Below, one piece after another: positions 26,185-35,547 of a DNA stretch of 64,000 nt. A program made the translations under genes and the position numbers. Origin of the DNA: Flavobacteriaceae bacterium PS02338 (GTDB lineage Bacteria; Bacteroidota; Bacteroidia; Sphingobacteriales; Sphingobacteriaceae); NCBI GenBank assembly GCA_029959615.1, contig JASCOD010000007.1, positions 186,001-250,000 on the forward strand. The letters are read 5' to 3'. The notes under the pieces were generated by a model, which did not search any database, was not told where the DNA came from, and saw only the letters and a list, made by a program, of their open reading frames with translations. The number at the start of each line of letters is the position of its first letter. Position 1 is the first letter of the stretch.

Positions 26185-28383
26185 ATGATAAAGAAAACGA
26201 TTTTAGTACTGGCGCTTACATCAGCCACTTTATTTTCGAGCTATAAACAAGAAAATCCACTTTATAAAGATGCTAAACAGCCTATCGAGAAACGTATAGA
26301 CGATTTGTTGGCTCGCATGACTTTGGAAGAAAAGGTAATGCAGCTCAATCAATACACGCTAGGCAGAAATGATAATGCTAATAACATGGCCGATCCAGTA
26401 AATGATATTCCTGCGCAAGTGGGTTCATTGATTTATTTTGGTAGCAATGCCGATTTACGTAACCGAGTACAGAAAAAAGCGATAGAACAAAGCCGTTTGG
26501 GTATTCCTATCATTTTCGGTTATGATGTCATCCACGGTTTCCGTACTATTTACCCAATTTCTTTAGGTCAAGCCTGTTCTTGGAATCCAGCCTTGGTAGA
26601 GAAAGCTTGTGGTGTGGCAGCACAAGAAGCGAGAATGTCGGGCGTAGATTGGACGTTCTCACCCATGATTGACGTGGCAAGAGACGGTCGTTGGGGCCGT
26701 GTTGCCGAAGGATATGGTGAGGATACCTACACCAATGCTATATTTACCGTGGCTTCGGTTAAAGGTTACCAAGGAACAGACCTTGCTAGCGATAAAAATG
26801 TAGCAGCTTGTTTGAAACATTACATCGGTTATGGTGCCTCAGAAGCTGGACGCGATTATGTGTATTCAGAGATTTCTAACCAAACACTTTGGGATACTTA
26901 CATGGCGCCTTATGAAGCGGGCGTTAAAGCAGGTGCAGTAACTTTGATGAGCTCGTTCAACGACATTAGTGGAACGCCAGGTTCAGCTAATCATTACACC
27001 TTAACAGAAGTACTCAAAAAGCGTTGGAAACACGATGGTTTTGTGGTTTCAGATTGGGGTTCGATAGAGCAACTTCGTCCACAAGGTGTAGCCGCCAATA
27101 AGAAAGAAGCGGCTTTAAAAGCTTTTACGGCTGGTGTAGAAATGGACATGATGAACAGAAGTTACGATAACCATTTGGGTGATTTAGTGAAGGAAGGTAA
27201 AGTAACCGAAGCGTTATTAAATGATGCCGTGAGACGTGTGTTAAGAGTGAAATTCAAATTAGGATTATTTGATCGTCCATATACACCAACTACCACCGAA
27301 AAACAACGTTTCTATCGTCCAGAGAGTTTGAAAATCGCAGAACAACTGGCAGAAGAAAGCATCGTTTTACTTAAAAATAAGGATAAAGCGTTACCGCTAA
27401 ATAACATCTCAAAAATTGCAGTGATCGGCCCGATGGCAAAAAGCCAATGGAATTTATTGGGTTCTTGGGCGGCTCAGGGCAAGTCAGACGATATTATTAG
27501 CATTAGCGATGCTTTACAAGCAGAATTTAAAGGCAAAGCCGAAGTGTCTTATGCTTTAGGTGCAGATTTCGATGGTCAGGATAAAAAGGGTTTTGAAGAA
27601 GCAAAGGCTTTAGCAGCAAAATCTGATGTGATTGTGCTTTGTTTAGGAGAAAAGAAAGATTGGAGCGGTGAAAATGCTTCTCGTTCTACTATCGCTTTGC
27701 CACAAATACAGGAAGAGCTAGCGATCGAGCTTAAAAAATTGGGCAAACCCGTAATTTTGGTGTTATCAAGTGGTCGCCCTTTAGAGTTGAATAGATTAGA
27801 ACCAATTAGTGACGCGATTTTAACGATGTGGCAACCAGGAACACCAGGAGGTAAACCACTGTCAGGTGTTTTGTCTGGTCGTGTAAATCCATCGGGTAAA
27901 TTAGCCATGACTTTCCCGTTCTCAACCGGTCAAATTCCTATTTATTACAACTACAGGCAAAGTGCTCGCCCGCACCAAGGTAAATATCAAGATATCCAAA
28001 GTACGCCTTTATATGAGTTTGCTCACGGTTTAAGCTATACGACTTTCGAATATGGCGACTTAAAAGTTTCAGCCACTCAAATCAAACGTGGTGAAAAATT
28101 GACGGTTGAAATTCCAGTAAAAAATACTGGTGATAGAGACGGTGTAGAAACCGTACATTGGTTCATTCAAGATCCAGTTTCTACTATTTCTCGTCCTATT
28201 AAAGAGCTTAAATATTTTGAGAAACAACTGTTGAAAAAAGGAGAAACCAAAACCTACAAATTCGAAGTAGACTTACAACGTGATTTAAGTTTTGTTGATG
28301 GTGATGGCAAACGCTTTTTAGAAGCTGGAGATTACAATATCATCGTTAAAAACAAGAAAATTAAAATAGAAATCGTAGATTAA
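26185..28383 (+). CDS. bglX: GH3 beta-glucosidase-type enzyme (BglX-like)
   Basis: 732 residues: N-terminal TIM barrel, alpha/beta sandwich and C-terminal fibronectin-III-like domain, the complete BglX layout. Nucleophile D290 in GFVVSDWGSIEQL. Other GH3 motifs are GYDVIHGFRTIYPI, SPMIDVARDGRWGRVAEGYG and ACLKHYIGYG. Likely releases terminal beta-glucose, beta-galactose or beta-xylose from oligosaccharides. The N-terminus (LVLALTSATLFSSYKQENP) looks like a lipoprotein signal whose Cys is replaced by Tyr (TAT instead of TGT), so the protein may be soluble in the periplasm or inefficiently exported. It is the last enzyme gene before the HTCS. Confidence 0.93.
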   Translation: MIKKTILVLALTSATLFSSYKQENPLYKDAKQPIEKRIDDLLARMTLEEKVMQLNQYTLGRNDNANNMADPVNDIPAQVGSLIYFGSNADLRNRVQKKAIEQSRLGIPIIFGYDVIHGFRTIYPISLGQACSWNPALVEKACGVAAQEARMSGVDWTFSPMIDVARDGRWGRVAEGYGEDTYTNAIFTVASVKGYQGTDLASDKNVAACLKHYIGYGASEAGRDYVYSEISNQTLWDTYMAPYEAGVKAGAVTLMSSFNDISGTPGSANHYTLTEVLKKRWKHDGFVVSDWGSIEQLRPQGVAANKKEAALKAFTAGVEMDMMNRSYDNHLGDLVKEGKVTEALLNDAVRRVLRVKFKLGLFDRPYTPTTTEKQRFYRPESLKIAEQLAEESIVLLKNKDKALPLNNISKIAVIGPMAKSQWNLLGSWAAQGKSDDIISISDALQAEFKGKAEVSYALGADFDGQDKKGFEEAKALAAKSDVIVLCLGEKKDWSGENASRSTIALPQIQEELAIELKKLGKPVILVLSSGRPLELNRLEPISDAILTMWQPGTPGGKPLSGVLSGRVNPSGKLAMTFPFSTGQIPIYYNYRQSARPHQGKYQDIQSTPLYEFAHGLSYTTFEYGDLKVSATQIKRGEKLTVEIPVKNTGDRDGVETVHWFIQDPVSTISRPIKELKYFEKQLLKKGETKTYKFEVDLQRDLSFVDGDGKRFLEAGDYNIIVKNKKIKIEIVD

Positions 28384-28392
28384 GCAGCTAAT

Positions 28393-28450
28393 CTGGATGG
28401 CGGGGACGCCATCCAGCAGCTACCAGCAAGGTTTGGCGTCCTCGCCAAAC
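28393..28450. repeat. two tandem palindromes (GGCG..CGCC type)
   Basis: Palindrome 1 (28393-28416) has arms CTGGATGGC and GCCATCCAG. Palindrome 2 (28431-28450) has arms GTTTGGCG and CGCCAAAC. They share a GGCGnGGACGCC-like core in opposite orientations. Located just after the GH3 stop, before the HTCS gene. Could be a REP pair, and could also terminate the GH operon, although no T run follows. Confidence 0.6.
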
Positions 28451-28512
28451 CCTAAATGAATTTTATACTATTGTTACCCAGAATTAGAATAAAGAGAAGC
28501 TTTTGTGAATAG

Positions 28513-31500
28513 ATGAAGAAATATGTACTTGCCGCCTTTCTAACCGCACTACTTTTTCAAAGTGTTTTTGCAATTGATATCTCTAAATATCGATTTCATG
28601 TGATGCCAGAAACTTCCTATTATGGAGGCATACAGAGTATTGCAAAAGATAGCTTGGGAAGGATGTGGTATACAGGGCCAGATGCACTTTTTATGTACGA
28701 TGGTAATAGCTTTTATCAGTTAAATGATATTGTTTTTGCTATCCAACCTAAGGTGAAATGGGGCTATGGTTCGGTAGTTAGAGACAAACAAGGAAATCTA
28801 TTTTTAAGTACGGGAAATGGCTTGTTAAAATTTGATTACGAAAAGTTTTCATTCAATTTAGTAGTTAGCGGAAGAATTCGCTCGCTTTGCTTACACGATG
28901 ATGGTAAGTTGTACATGTTATCGGGAGATACGTTGAAGCGCTATGATCAGCAGACTAAAAAAACAGAATTTTTCCCGCTGCCTAAAAACCAACCGTTAAA
29001 CAATCTAATTAGTTTAAGGGGAAATATTTATCTCACTCAAGATGCAGTGCTCCAAAAAGTAGATATGGCTAAAAAGAGGTTGATTCCTTTCGCTAATTTT
29101 GGAGCAGTAACAAATGCTGTAAATGACGGATTAGAATATCGGGGTTTGTACTATTTCCTTACGCAGCGAGGCGGAATTCACGTCACTGATGCTGCTGGAA
29201 CTTTGAAGAAGGTCATTTCCGTGGTAGTAGCGGGCAATCAAACTATGTTGTCGAAGAAGCTATACATGGACCAAACGGGAGTAATATGGGTAGCCACACA
29301 AGCAGGTCTCTTTCTTTATGATCCAGTTAGGGAAACCAGCAATTTCATACGGATGAATTTGAATGATGCCTTTTCATTACCTAACAATTCTATTTGGACC
29401 ATCTATCCCGACCCTGATCAAGGTGCCTGGATTGGAACTTATGGAGGTAAAATTGCTTATTGTTCTCTTTACGATTCACGGGTTCGTTACTTTAATCCAA
29501 GTCCTGGAGGACTTAACCACCCCATTGTAAGCGGTTTTCAGGAAGACCATTTAGGTAACATTTGGATTGCTACGGAAGGTGGAGGATTGAATTATTGGAA
29601 CAGACAAAGCGATGCCTTCAGCCATTATTTGAAGTCGAACGGTAATTCGCCAAACTCTAATATGATCAAACGCCTAAAGTTTGATAAAGAAAATAAGCAA
29701 TTGGCTATCTCTGCCTACAGTGGGGGAATTGGCTACTATAATATGAATAGTAGGTCATTCAACAGTCCAGATTTTCTCTCTCCGGAAAGTAAGCAACCCT
29801 TAACCGTTTATGATTTTGTACGTGACAATCAAGGCACTTGGTGGATGAGTGATCCAGATCGTTCTTTTTTTTACAGAAAGAAAAAAGAAGGCCCCATAGA
29901 GTTGGTAAGGGTAACTGGAACGGATGGGAAGATTTTAGGTTTAGAAGTTGAAGCGTTATTTATTGATCAACAAAATCAATTGTGTTTGGTTACTCATCAA
30001 GGCTTTTTCATCGTAGATCAAAATACACTAAAGGTATTAAAGCAATATCTGATCAATGACCCTTCTTATTCTGCTAATTATCTTTGCAGTTTTAATCAAG
30101 CCTCTAACGGCGATTTATGGTTTGGAACTTTGGGCAAAGGTGTAAATGTGCTTAAAAAGGACGGGACTTATGTGAACTACGGTGCTGCTAATGGCCTATC
30201 TGCAAAAATGGTTTTCGGCATTTTAGAAGATTACACTTCGAAAAATATGTGGTTAAGTACAAGTGATGGACTTTACTTATACGATAGTAAATCGAAGGAG
30301 TTCGAAAAGGCAAGATTTTATCAGGAAAATAGCTGTGGATCATTTTACATTCGCTCAGCATATAAAACTGCAAAAGGCGAAATGTTATTTGGCGGTACTA
30401 ACGGTTTTATGCTGTTTGATCCTGCCTATTTGAGTAAAAATCCGCAGAAGCCAAAAGTGTTTTTTACGGGATTTTTGGTGAATAATAATCAGCTTACGGC
30501 ACATTCAGAAAATTCTCCTTTAAGTAAAGATATTGCTAGCCTTTCTAATCAGAAAGAAGATCGGATACGACTTTCTAGCAATCAATCAAATGTCGAAATC
30601 AGGTTTTCGGCAAACAGTTATTTATCGGCAGATAAAAATCAGTTTGCCTATCGAATGAAAGGACTTGGCGAAAAATGGCAAATCAGTAATACAAACCAAA
30701 AATCGGTACAGTTTCTTAATCTACCTAGTGGCGATTATACCTTCGAAATTAAAGCTTCTAATAATGACGGTTTATGGGGCGATGAGATTTCGAGGTTATA
30801 TATCCATGTAGATCCTCCATTTTTTCTTTCTTGGTGGGCTTACTGCTTTTACGGGGCTGTAATACTTTCTCTATTGTTTTTCATTACGAGATATTACACT
30901 AATAAAAAAGTTTTCAAGGAAAGATTGGCTCTAGAAGCTTTGAAAGAGCAGAATATGCGTGAGCTAAACCAAGCTCGTACAGATTTCTTTACCAATATCT
31001 CCCATGATTTAAAAACACCACTAACCTTAGTTCTTCAGCCATTAAAACAACTAAAGGAAACGTTGGCTGCTAATAATAGTGCAGTTGGGCATATGGGAGT
31101 GATCGAGAAAAACGTGTCTAGAATACAGCGAATGATTAGTCAATTGTTGCGTTTCCGTGAAATTGAAAGTCAAAAAATAACACTTAATCCGCAAATTGGC
31201 GATTTCATCAACTTTGTAAGGGATCTTTTTGGCCTCTTCGAACTTTATTCCAATAAAAAGGAAATTGAAACCAACATGGCGGCACATAAAGACAGTCTCT
31301 ATGTAGCTTTTGATTACGATGTGATAGAAAAAATATTGACCAATCTGTTTTCAAATGCATTGAAATACACCCCAAATAAAGGTTACGTTGGTGTGCGTAT
31401 TTATAGCTCTACGGATGAAGAAAAGGAAAGACTAGCGCAGAAATTGGACGAACAAGAAACAGAATATATTTCTATAGAAGTGATAAATAGCGGCGACAGA

Positions 31501-32574
31501 TTTTCTGAAGAACAGATTGCTACGCTTTTTACTTCGTTTAACCGCCTTTCATCACATCGACCGACTTTTGAAGAGAGTTCTGGGCTGGGGCTTGCCATCG
31601 TAAAAGAACTTGTTGATGTATTAGAGGGAAAAATCTGGATGGTGAACAAGATGGATAAAATCTCGTTTACAATTATGCTGCCGTTTAAAAAACAGGCTGG
31701 TTCGAGTGATATGCAAGCTAACGTGTATGACTATACCATTTCTGAAATAGATGATATTCTTATGCAGGATACTGTAGCGCCAGAAGATGGAGTTGCTGGT
31801 ATAAAGAAAGCGGATAGTATATTGTTGATAGAAGATGATCCAGAAATGCGTGCCTATTTAGAGCAACGATTGACTGAAAGATACAATGTTTATACTGCAA
31901 GTGATGGAGTGGAGGGGCTGACTAAAGCAGAAAAAATTTATCCGCAACTCATCATTACCGATCTAATTATGCCAAATCGTAATGGTTTAGAAGTTTGCCG
32001 CAGTTTAAGGCAGAACTTCAAGACCAGTCACATTCCGATTATCATGATTTCTGGTAATGGCGATGATAATCAGAATAAAATTAAAGCTCTAGAATATGGC
32101 GCCAGTGTATTCATAGATAAGCCTTTTAATGTTGATTATCTGTTGCAGCAGATAGAAACCATCTTGAAAAATCAACAGGAACTGAAGGAGAAATATAGCA
32201 AACGCATACAGGTAGATCCTTCTAACGTAACGGTTACTTCTATGGATGAGGAGTTACTTAGAAAGGCAATGAAGGTGATTGAAGAAAATATTGCCAATGC
32301 CAATTACTCGGTAGAAGATTTTGTTTCTGATATGAACGTGGGTAGAACTATCTTGTATCAGAAAATCAATGATATTGTAGGCATGTCTATTAAGGAATTT
32401 ATCCTAAATGTTCGTCTGAAAAGAAGTGCTTATTTATTGGAGAAATCAGATTTGACAGTAGCGGAGGTTGCTTATCAAACAGGGTTTAACAATGCGAAAT
32501 ACTTCAGCGTATGTTTCAAAAAGCAATTTGAATTAAGTCCTTCTGATTTTAAAAAGAAAACGGGTAGGAAGTAA
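28513..32574 (+). CDS. hybrid two-component system regulator (HTCS)
   Basis: 1353-residue sensor-regulator that detects an oligosaccharide in the periplasm and activates PUL promoters. Signal peptide 1-20, then a two-propeller sensor (repeats such as GRMWYTGPDALF, GNIWIATEGGGLNYW and GDLWFGTLGKGVNVL) to about 680, a Y_Y_Y domain about 690-765, membrane segment about 772-793, HisKA with H831 in FFTNISHDLKTPL, HATPase about 925-1060 (NLFSNALKYTP, SSGLGLAIVKEL), receiver domain with D1150 in LIITDLIMPNRNG, and a C-terminal AraC HTH about 1250-1350 (VAEVAYQTGFNNAKYFSVCF). All phosphorelay residues are present. It is the only regulator in the glycan locus and the likely binder of the three direct-repeat sites. 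Confidence 0.96.
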   Translation: MKKYVLAAFLTALLFQSVFAIDISKYRFHVMPETSYYGGIQSIAKDSLGRMWYTGPDALFMYDGNSFYQLNDIVFAIQPKVKWGYGSVVRDKQGNLFLSTGNGLLKFDYEKFSFNLVVSGRIRSLCLHDDGKLYMLSGDTLKRYDQQTKKTEFFPLPKNQPLNNLISLRGNIYLTQDAVLQKVDMAKKRLIPFANFGAVTNAVNDGLEYRGLYYFLTQRGGIHVTDAAGTLKKVISVVVAGNQTMLSKKLYMDQTGVIWVATQAGLFLYDPVRETSNFIRMNLNDAFSLPNNSIWTIYPDPDQGAWIGTYGGKIAYCSLYDSRVRYFNPSPGGLNHPIVSGFQEDHLGNIWIATEGGGLNYWNRQSDAFSHYLKSNGNSPNSNMIKRLKFDKENKQLAISAYSGGIGYYNMNSRSFNSPDFLSPESKQPLTVYDFVRDNQGTWWMSDPDRSFFYRKKKEGPIELVRVTGTDGKILGLEVEALFIDQQNQLCLVTHQGFFIVDQNTLKVLKQYLINDPSYSANYLCSFNQASNGDLWFGTLGKGVNVLKKDGTYVNYGAANGLSAKMVFGILEDYTSKNMWLSTSDGLYLYDSKSKEFEKARFYQENSCGSFYIRSAYKTAKGEMLFGGTNGFMLFDPAYLSKNPQKPKVFFTGFLVNNNQLTAHSENSPLSKDIASLSNQKEDRIRLSSNQSNVEIRFSANSYLSADKNQFAYRMKGLGEKWQISNTNQKSVQFLNLPSGDYTFEIKASNNDGLWGDEISRLYIHVDPPFFLSWWAYCFYGAVILSLLFFITRYYTNKKVFKERLALEALKEQNMRELNQARTDFFTNISHDLKTPLTLVLQPLKQLKETLAANNSAVGHMGVIEKNVSRIQRMISQLLRFREIESQKITLNPQIGDFINFVRDLFGLFELYSNKKEIETNMAAHKDSLYVAFDYDVIEKILTNLFSNALKYTPNKGYVGVRIYSSTDEEKERLAQKLDEQETEYISIEVINSGDRFSEEQIATLFTSFNRLSSHRPTFEESSGLGLAIVKELVDVLEGKIWMVNKMDKISFTIMLPFKKQAGSSDMQANVYDYTISEIDDILMQDTVAPEDGVAGIKKADSILLIEDDPEMRAYLEQRLTERYNVYTASDGVEGLTKAEKIYPQLIITDLIMPNRNGLEVCRSLRQNFKTSHIPIIMISGNGDDNQNKIKALEYGASVFIDKPFNVDYLLQQIETILKNQQELKEKYSKRIQVDPSNVTVTSMDEELLRKAMKVIEENIANANYSVEDFVSDMNVGRTILYQKINDIVGMSIKEFILNVRLKRSAYLLEKSDLTVAEVAYQTGFNNAKYFSVCFKKQFELSPSDFKKKTGRK

Positions 32575-32628
32575 TCCAGATTTACGAAGTTTTAAAATCT
32601 TCGAAAAACCTTCAAATTCCTTTTTAAA

Positions 32629-32668
32629 GTACAAAACCGAACCATTTCTGTACAAAAGTGAACCCTTC
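32629..32668 (+). promoter_or_regulatory. putative HTCS operator, copy B
   Basis: Half-sites GTACAAAACCGAACC at 32629 and GTACAAAAGTGAACC at 32650, 21 bases apart. 36 of 40 bases match copy C. It lies 56 bases upstream of the -7 box at 32685. Confidence 0.78.
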
Positions 32669-32684
32669 AAAAAAGCGTTTATGG

Positions 32685-32692
32685 TAGCTTTG
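32685..32692 (+). promoter_or_regulatory. -7 promoter element TAGCTTTG
   Basis: Fits TAnnTTTG. No TTTG -33 element lies at the normal distance; the operator occupies that place. Transcription from here would give a short leader of about 40 bases to the GH88 gene. Confidence 0.62.
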
Positions 32693-32737
32693 AAATGCCA
32701 AATCTGTAATTGGTGCCAAATATTCAAACCTCAATAA

Positions 32738-33928
32738 ATGAACAAAAGGAAAACACACATTTCACTGCTATTGCTAATAGCCTTAACCGCTGTTGGGCAA
32801 GTTAAAGCACAATCCTTAAAAAAAGTAATCGATAAAGCCTTTCAAAATGCAGAGCAGCAAAGCTTATTGATGGCTAAAAAGTACGAAAACCAAACAGGCA
32901 GATTTCCTAGATCTTTTGAAGGAGGCAAAGATACTTCTTCAGATTCGAGATGGTGGTGCAGTGGCTTTTTTCCAGGTTCGCTTTGGTATTTGTACGAAAA
33001 CAATGAAAATCAGGAAGTGTTGAAATACGCTAAGCTTTACACGGATAGAGTGGAACGAGAAAAGTTTACAACTGACAATCACGACGTTGGTTTTATGTTG
33101 TATTGCAGTTTCGGAAACGGTTTGCGAATCACCGGTGAAGAACGCTACAAAGAAGTTTTATTAACGGGAGCAAAATCTTTGGCTACCCGCTTTGATCCTA
33201 ATGTAGGTTTAATCCGCTCTTGGGACGATAGAAAAGACATCTGGCAATATCCAGTAATTATTGATAACCTGATGAACTTGGAGCTGATGCTTTGGGCAGC
33301 AGATTATTCAAAAGATGAAAGTTTTAGGAAAATTGCAATTTCACATGCCGATAAATCTTTGAAGCATCACTTTCGTCCAGATTATAGCTCTTACCACGTA
33401 GTTTCTTATGATAAAAAAACTGGAATTCCACACAGAAAGCAAACACATCAAGGTGCTAGCGATGACTCTGCTTGGAGCCGTGGACAATCTTGGGGCTTAT
33501 ACGGTTATACTTACCTCTATCGTTTAACCAAAGACAAACGTTATTTGGAACAAGCAAAGCACATTGCTAATTTCTTAATCAGCCATCCGCAAATGCCTAA
33601 AGATTTTATTCCTTACTGGGATTATAATGCACCACAAATTCCAAATACACCTCGAGATGCTTCGGCAGCCTGTGTAATGGCTTCGGCTTTAATAGAATTA
33701 AGCGATTTTGTAAGTGCCGAATTAAAGAAGAAATACATGCAAGTGGTAGATAAGCAAATCCGCACCTTGGCATCTGATGAATATACTGCCAAGCTAGGCG
33801 AAAATGGAGATTTCATACTAAAGCATAGTACTGGAGCTTATCCATTCAAATCGGAAATAGATGCACCTTTAACCTATGCAGATTATTACTATCTAGAAGC
33901 ATTAACAAGATTGAAAAAAAGGCTCTAA
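32738..33928 (+). CDS. GH88 unsaturated glucuronyl hydrolase
   Basis: 396 residues, signal peptide 1-24 (ISLLLLIALTAVGQVKAQ). Removes the 4,5-unsaturated uronic acid left at the non-reducing end by a polysaccharide lyase, by hydration of the double bond. The (alpha/alpha)6-barrel pattern is clear: RFPRSFEGG, WWCSGFFPGSLWYLYE, TTDNHDVGFM with D116, PVIIDNLMNLELM with D176, THQGASDDSAWSRGQSWGLYG and NTPRDASAACVMASALIEL. The two Asp residues match the catalytic pair of the family. Its presence implies that a lyase acts upstream, though none is obvious in the window. First gene of the unit behind operator B. Confidence 0.92.
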   Translation: MNKRKTHISLLLLIALTAVGQVKAQSLKKVIDKAFQNAEQQSLLMAKKYENQTGRFPRSFEGGKDTSSDSRWWCSGFFPGSLWYLYENNENQEVLKYAKLYTDRVEREKFTTDNHDVGFMLYCSFGNGLRITGEERYKEVLLTGAKSLATRFDPNVGLIRSWDDRKDIWQYPVIIDNLMNLELMLWAADYSKDESFRKIAISHADKSLKHHFRPDYSSYHVVSYDKKTGIPHRKQTHQGASDDSAWSRGQSWGLYGYTYLYRLTKDKRYLEQAKHIANFLISHPQMPKDFIPYWDYNAPQIPNTPRDASAACVMASALIELSDFVSAELKKKYMQVVDKQIRTLASDEYTAKLGENGDFILKHSTGAYPFKSEIDAPLTYADYYYLEALTRLKKRL

Positions 33929-33988
33929 ATGATGGTAAAAACAGGTATTCTTGTGTTCGCAATTTTATAATCAAAACAACTTACGTCA

Positions 33989-35206
33989 ATGTCGATCTTT
34001 AAGAAAGCATTATTAGCACTCTCCGTTTGCATCTGCAGTTTAAATTCTCTATCAGCGACTGAAAACATAAAGTATAATGAAAATTATATCAGTCCAAATA
34101 TGTATAAGTCTGGTACACAATCAGAACGAATACAGATGGCCATAAATGATGCAAAAAAAAGTACTGGAAAAGTAGTCATCCCAAGATACGATGCAGTAGG
34201 AAAAACTAACGTTTGGTTAATAGACCAAGCTATTTTACTGCCAGGAGATTTTGAGTTGGAATTAAATAATTGTAAAATCAAATTATCAGATAAGTGTAGA
34301 GATAATTTCATTCGTTCTGCAAATGCAGGTTTGGGAATTGTCGCAATTAAAGCCTTACGAAACATCAAGGTAATTGGAAAAGGCAATGTTCTGCTAGAAG
34401 GAGCTAATAATCCTCGTTCTACTGGAGACCATAACAAAACTTTAGCATTAAATCCAGAAGGCTTCAGCAAATCTTATGGCACTGATGCAGGGAAGCCAAA
34501 TGAAAACCAAAAAGGGGGTTGGCGTAATCATGCCATCATATTGGCGCATGTAGATATTTTTGAAATTAGTGGCATTACACTAAAAGATTACCATGCTCAC
34601 GGATTGGTTTTAGAGCGCAGTACTAATGGGGTAGTTAAAGACGTCACTTTTGATGTTAGGCAGACCATTAATGTAGCTGGTATAGAAAAGCAAATCCTCA
34701 ACCAAGACGGACTGGGTGTACGTTTTGGATGCAAGAACATTATAATTTCCAATATTAAAGGAAGAAGTGGTGATGATTTCATCAATATTGGATTAACAGA
34801 TACAGGTGTAGAAGCGGGGAAAGAAAATGTGAACGTGGTGAGTGGTTCTATCTACAGTGGTGATGCAGATAATATCTCCAATATTTATCTTCAAAACTGG
34901 CAAGATTTCTATTCCATTTCACATCGTGCTATCCGTATCATGCCAGTAGGTAAACTTCAAATCAAAAATGTTTTCATAGAAAATATGATCATCAACCCTT
35001 TGTCTAAACAGGGTCTGGTAGTTGAATATGCAGCAAATATCAAAGGGCTATTGGTAAGCAAAATAGTTAGTCATCAACCGGTAAAAGCCAAAGGCATAGC
35101 TGAAGCTAGTTTCAGGGACATCCTCTATATTGGTGATGGTGCGGCTATAGATATTCAGCCTAGCGATAACGTGGTAGTGGACAATGTTAGAAATGTAAAA
35201 CCGTAA
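33989..35206 (+). CDS. right-handed beta-helix protein, GH28-like or lyase candidate
   Basis: 405 residues, signal peptide 1-23 (ALLALSVCICSLNSLSA). Repeated short strands typical of a parallel beta-helix follow a pectate-lyase-superfamily N-terminus (AINDAKKSTGKVVIPRY). Residues suggestive of GH28 are LNQDGLGVRFG, GRSGDDFINIG (paired Asp) and ISHRAIRIMP, but the canonical NTDG and RIK motifs are not exact. It could be a polygalacturonase relative or a divergent lyase that supplies the GH88 enzyme encoded 60 bases upstream. Co-transcription with GH88 is likely. The fold is well supported and the activity is not. Confidence 0.68.
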   Translation: MSIFKKALLALSVCICSLNSLSATENIKYNENYISPNMYKSGTQSERIQMAINDAKKSTGKVVIPRYDAVGKTNVWLIDQAILLPGDFELELNNCKIKLSDKCRDNFIRSANAGLGIVAIKALRNIKVIGKGNVLLEGANNPRSTGDHNKTLALNPEGFSKSYGTDAGKPNENQKGGWRNHAIILAHVDIFEISGITLKDYHAHGLVLERSTNGVVKDVTFDVRQTINVAGIEKQILNQDGLGVRFGCKNIIISNIKGRSGDDFINIGLTDTGVEAGKENVNVVSGSIYSGDADNISNIYLQNWQDFYSISHRAIRIMPVGKLQIKNVFIENMIINPLSKQGLVVEYAANIKGLLVSKIVSHQPVKAKGIAEASFRDILYIGDGAAIDIQPSDNVVVDNVRNVKP

Positions 35207-35274
35207 AAAAATACAGCCGAAAAAATGGGCTGGATGCGAGTTAGGGCAAAAAAAGTGCAAATAATGCGTCATTT

Positions 35275-35314
35275 GTACAAAACCAAACCATTTTCGTACA
35301 AAAGTGAACCCTCC
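35275..35314 (+). promoter_or_regulatory. putative HTCS operator, copy C
   Basis: Half-sites GTACAAAACCAAACC at 35275 and GTACAAAAGTGAACC at 35296, 21 bases apart, 56 bases upstream of the -7 box at 35331. It heads the SusC/SusD/SusE/DUF4832 unit. Confidence 0.78.
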
Positions 35315-35330
35315 GAATAGCTGATGCATA

Positions 35331-35338
35331 TAGTTTTG
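35331..35338 (+). promoter_or_regulatory. -7 promoter element TAGTTTTG
   Basis: Fits TAnnTTTG at the same offset from the operator as at the other two sites. No TTTG -33 box. Start of the susC transcript is expected a few bases downstream. Confidence 0.62.
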
Positions 35339-35367
35339 TCATAACCATTATAACAACCAAACCGTGT

Positions 35368-35547
35368 ATGAAAACTAATCAAAGGATAGCTCAAGCTATT
35401 ACCCAAAAGGTAAACTCAAATTCAGGAGTTGCCAAAATGCTTACTGCAAAAAATAATATACTGCTTTTAAATAATGTATTTACTACGGCTATTCGTTTAG
35501 CCGCCGATTTACAGTCCCAATTAAAAAATCTTCGAAAATTAAGGTAA
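35368..35547 (+). CDS. possible 59-residue leader peptide or small protein
   Basis: An ATG-started frame of 59 codons (MKTNQRIAQAITQKV..., ending LKNLRKLR) begins about 30 bases after the -7 box, inside the leader of the susC operon. It is basic, with a modestly hydrophobic middle (NNILLLNNVFTTAIRLAADL) and no signal peptide. No family is recognised. It could be a regulatory leader ORF or chance. An antisense frame overlaps it and looks no better. Confidence 0.3.
   Translation: MKTNQRIAQAITQKVNSNSGVAKMLTAKNNILLLNNVFTTAIRLAADLQSQLKNLRKLR

Noticed and set aside
22365..28450. CRISPR array suggested by repeated palindromes
   Set aside because: The repeats differ from each other, lie kilobases apart and have no regular spacers; no cas genes are present.
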